Shown: positions 60,346-64,000 of the stretch, in pieces
Position numbering within the stretch: position 1 is the stretch's first letter
Layout of the letters: every line of letters starts with the position of its first letter
Source of the DNA: Trichoplax adhaerens
Lineage: Eukaryota > Placozoa > Uniplacotomia > Trichoplacea > Trichoplacidae
Assembly: GCF_000150275.1 (NCBI RefSeq)
Contig: NW_002060953.1
Location: forward strand, 2,168,064-2,232,063
Reading direction: 5' to 3'
DNA: 64,000 nucleotides
The notes under the pieces: generated by a model
Databases searched by the model: none
What the model saw: the letters and a program-made list of their open reading frames with translations, nothing else
Told to the model about the DNA's origin: nothing
Translations under genes and position numbers: made by a program

Positions 60346-63300
60346 TTTATATCATTAAATAGACTACTTTATACTAAAGTGATACAATAAATCTAGTAAA
60401 CCTTAAGGATATATAATATATCTTATTAGTTGATTAATACATCTCTAAATAAAGATAACAAGCAATGATATTAATGTACGATCCAAGTAAAAATTATCTG
60501 AATGCAGGGAAGACAAACTCATACTTTCTTCTTATTAGCAAATAAAAATTTCAAGAAGGGAAATGAATTGAAACTGATTTTAATCAATTATTGTGAATAA
60601 CGAAATATAAGTTTTCTTAATCACTCTAAACTGAAAATAATAGTCAAATATAAATGTAGCGCCATTAATCCTTGGAGTAGTTCAGAATTAGAGCATTGAT
60701 GAAGAAAGATTTATCTAATAACTCTATCTGATTCATATCAAACGATTAGTAATTTTCGACTCGAGTTTACTGCAACTTAATTAGTAAATAAAGTTAGATA
60801 AATTACATGCTATTAAGATAGTAAAATACTGTTCTATCGATAGCTCATTTTATTTATGAGCCCGGTATGTGAGACAACTTCTATTCTCTTTCGAAATAGT
60901 ACTTCTTTATTTTCACTTAAATTAGAAAAGAAAATAATGCTCTTTGGTTAAAATAAACCTCACTATATGCTACGTTAACTATCCAGGTAAAGAGGAACTC
61001 CTTACCGGTAAAAATCAATAAATAAATAGCCTACGCTCATACTTGTTACTTGTAGATGATGTACACAGCATTACATGAGAATGCGTTGATAATATTTTAG
61101 TGATCGCAGTATATATTGTATTAATTCTTTTAAGATTGTTTCATCACGGAATAAATTTAATAGATAAAATAAATATTACTGAAATAGCTAATAGTATCTA
61201 ATTTCTTATATAAAGAATATAAGTACAGCTTTTTACTATTAATTTAAATCTGCACATTAGAATTACAGTCCCCGATCTTTTATGCATCATAATGCAAGGC
61301 GGATCATGTGCAATCCATTAGTCAATTAAGTATAGTCCAAATAGGTTAACAATAATTATTCTAAGGCGTAGAAAGACCTATGATTGCAATTATTCTTCGA
61401 AAATATAAATAATTATGAAATGTAGTTGTAATGCTGACGAGTTTAGTAAAAAGACTGCGTTTGTCTTTTGTAGTTAACGATTCTGTTTATTGCGATGGCA
61501 CTGCGACACGAAACGTTGGCAACAAATACTGCCCTTTGTACACGATTACACAGAGATATATTCTACATAACGCAGTGGTAATTATCGGGGCCTACGATAG
61601 AGTAAAACTTGTTTAGAACTAGTCGCTTATCTAATGACGATAAAATACGTGTACTATTACAATAAACTAGCATTAATGTCGCGCCGATATACTCAGTGTA
61701 CATCTACAGTAGTCATATAAATAGTATTATAATCGAGTTTGTAGTCACTTTATTAAATCATCGATTTTATATAATAATGTTTTATATCATCCTGCTAGGA
61801 AACTAGCTACTGTATTAAAGGACTAAAAGCAAAGTCCTTCATAGCTTTTAGTATGTAACTATTTTAATTTAATATACAAAATACCTAGAAAGTCATAGTA
61901 TCTTTTAGTTTTACCCTGCCAAATCTATATGTCGCCATCTTTTCTTCTTCATTGATTTACTAACTATTATATAGATTACTATAGGAATAACTTAAGAGCA
62001 ATCACCTAATCTAAAGAAAGGGCGTTTCATAGTATACTAAGATTGTAGATAAATATGACTTAGCAACAAAACCCTATCCATAGAGAAAGGGATTTATAAC
62101 GTGACAGTAAAGTAATGTAATGTTGGCTATAATCGTACAGTTACCGTACAACTTCTCGCTAAAACATCAACCGTTAATGCTAAAGTTAAAATAGTAGTCA
62201 TAGTTGTCATATAAAATGTTTTGATAAGCGATTGCTGCGATCTTTACAAAATTCGAATTTTGGGGATTCGGATTCCAGATCCGGTCGGATTTATTTTCCA
62301 TATAATTTCAATTAATTTTAATTTTTGAAAAAAGTTATAAGAGTAGGCTTTAGTTGAGAAAATAGAAAATAAGATGGCAAATGGCAGAGGTAGTGTTGAT
62401 TGTTAAGTAGTTAGACTGTTATTGCTATGACTAAATCTTTAGGTTTAAAAGTTAATTTATAATTTTATAACTGGATATAATGGATATAATGATAACTGGA
62501 TTTATAACTGGATAGGATTCCTTTTCTTCCTCTATCCATCAAAGCAAAAGAGCCTGAGGCCTAGTGTAGTGTATTTAGAATATACTGTAACTATATTTTA
62601 CTCTTAAATATAGACATGTTGTATTGCTCTTATATTTAGACAGACCTACAGTCCGCTTACTCTACATTCATATATAGACTACTGTTTTTAGTTATTACGG
62701 TACTCGCTGTTTTCTACAATCATCTGCTATTTTGTAACCTGTTATGGTATATGTTGTATCTAATTCCACAATCCTATTCTCTGCATGTGCTCTATCTTTA
62801 AAACTATAAATACTGGCGATTTCTACCTCAGAGTTCATTAGCCTCTCAGTTAGTCTTCTAGTTAGTCTCTCACAGTCCAATACTTCTACTCGTTACTCAC
62901 GACAGCTTGCACGCTGCTCTACCGTAACTACCTCACTGTACTTCACATTACTAACCTACAATAAAGCATAACTTTTATAAACCCTTTGTTTTAATAATTG
63001 TAAATGGCGACTAAATCTCAATCCTCTGAGATATCGAACCCTCCATCACACCTAGTAAAATAAGCCAAAGTCGTATTTCCTTATTGGTAGCTAATAAAAA
63101 GTTGACGAAAGCAATTCATTGAAACTGATTTTTATAATTCGTTGTGAATAAAGTTATAGATCTGTTCTAAATAATAGAAGGTGGTTTAGTCATTAGCTGT
63201 GACTTTTAAAATTAAAGCTGGTCGTGTTCCATGCATATGGCGAAAAGCTTCCTTAGATTAGTCAGATATTTTTACGATATTAAATAATTTATGAGCCGCT

Positions 63301-63517
63301 AAGATACAGTACCGTAAATACTTGTACTTGAAGTTTTGCATTTGGGCAGCATCTATTATAATTATCAACTGTCATTATTACTATGGCGTTGTTATGTGAG
63401 CACAGCGTAAAACCACTCATTAGTTAATTATCTGCATAAAATAATGTATAACAACTTTATTCTATATATCTATAACAATTTAAATTAATCCGTCCCTAAT
63501 ATTTTTATACTGAGGTA
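60346..63517. other. Downstream spacer with duplicated flank and possible solo LTR
   Basis: A segment at about 60520-60600 (downstream flank of the orphan gene) recurs at about 63070-63155: ATTGAAACTGATTTT and TTGTGAATAA blocks in the same order. A perfect palindrome AAAATTCGAATTTT lies near 62251. 62566-63030 looks like a solo LTR. No gene seen. Confidence 0.5.
62566..63030 (+). mobile_element. Possible solo LTR
   Basis: It begins TGTAGTGTATTTAG. It has an LTR-like order of features: a middle section rich in pyrimidine and CTC/AGTC words, then AATAAAG at 62960, about 35 nt of further sequence, and then ATGGCGACTAAATC. That last stretch resembles the TGGCGAC-type primer-binding sites that follow some Ty3/gypsy LTRs. 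No internal coding region, second LTR or clear target-site duplication was found. Confidence 0.3.
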
Positions 63518-63884
63518 ATCTTATTGCAATTTCAAGATGCCAGTATTTTATGTATGATTGCTGTTCCCCTTATTCTTCTGTTAGGATTGCACTTGTATCC
63601 TAAGGAAGCTGGTCAAAATCTAAATTTAGCTCAACTCTGTCTGTTTTACTTATTTCTCACTTCTCATACATTTATGGAAGGTGCTATAAGGTCGATTCAA
63701 GACTAGAAAACTTTACCATATTGCGATAATTTGCGCCAATCAATCAAATATACAATCATGAAATATACCTTTAGTTTTAACAGCGAAAACGGAAGCTTCA
63801 CCGAGTAGGAAAGAATCAGAAACTACCTATCTAGCTGGCGCTAGCAAACAATCACACCGTGATCAAACAGAAAATAATGCTTAG
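63518..63884 (+). pseudogene. Decayed 3' copy of the orphan membrane gene
   Basis: Aligns with the last about 130 codons of the gene at 57465-60345. Shared stretches include LYPKEAGQN (LYHKEAGQN in the parent), LTSHTFMEGA (LTSHTFMQGA) and SIQD, then the end QTENNA (QAANNA). It has an in-frame stop immediately after SIQD (TAG at 63703-63705), frame changes later, and an extra few residues (LFYLF). The 5' part is missing. Some 3' sequence after the stop lies inside the window. Confidence 0.85.
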
Positions 63885-64000
63885 TCCAGTGAAGTAAAAT
63901 ACTGTACAGAACATTGCAATATTGAATGACGAATGGCGACTTATGCAAAAATTCTATAAATCGGATAAATCTTAATGGCTAATCAGTCTACTTAGTCAAG

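Noticed and set aside
1-64000. CRISPR arrays, tRNA and rRNA genes, bacterial-style operons
   Set aside because: Looked for while reading. The repeats found lack regular spacers, and no cloverleaf or rRNA-like core was noticed. Short or diverged RNA genes could be missed by eye.

Overview
The window is eukaryotic and almost certainly from an early-branching animal. Its genes are metazoan families (RALBP1, TMTC4, SLC9A exchangers), the base composition is AT-rich, and the coding sequence is cut into many short exons by introns that are mostly 60-400 bp. Compact genes, dense introns and scattered TACAGTAC-type motifs suggest a placozoan (Trichoplax/Hoilungia type). That is my inference and is not tested here. 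There are no bacterial operons, CRISPR arrays or recognisable tRNA/rRNA genes. All exon models below were built by hand from splice signals, reading phase and paralogue comparison. Every complete model closes in frame.

Layout. 1-289 (+): 3' end of an unidentified gene. 306-24682: a tandem cluster of four endosomal-type Na+/H+ exchangers (SLC9A6/7/9-like), here called NHE-A (-, only two exons in the window), NHE-B (-, complete), NHE-C (+, complete) and NHE-D (+, complete). NHE-B and NHE-C are head to head. A 5'-truncated Helitron with a textbook 3' terminus lies between them (11677-13085), as does a small ORF for a one-helix membrane peptide (13220-13369). 27229-32200 (-): RALBP1 (RhoGAP plus Ral-binding coiled coil). 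32754-33775: tandem array of a unit of about 280 bp. 35773-42174 (+): NHE-E, a fifth exchanger of the plasma-membrane type (SLC9A1-5-like), with a candidate alternative last exon at 44003-44080. 47405-54236 (+): TMTC4, an ER O-mannosyltransferase with TPR repeats. 57465-60345 (+): a two-exon gene for an unrecognised 808-residue multi-pass membrane protein. A decayed 3' copy of it sits at 63518-63884, with a possible solo LTR between.

The strongest observation concerns splicing. NHE-B, NHE-C and NHE-D share the same 15-exon structure, and exons 2-12 are identical in length in all three. Each gene carries three U12-type (minor spliceosome) introns at the same positions: intron 7 (ATATC... donor), intron 10 (GTATC... 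donor) and intron 14 (ATATCC... donor). Each has a CCTTAAC/CCTTAAT-like branch site placed 10 or 11 nt before the acceptor. Reading phase and exon length place the 3' ends of five of the six AT-type introns at AA, with AC only in NHE-B intron 7. In-phase alternatives at AG exist for two of them. The exchangers share the function of electroneutral cation/H+ exchange, endosomal for A-D and cell surface for E. The remaining genes have no evident shared pathway.
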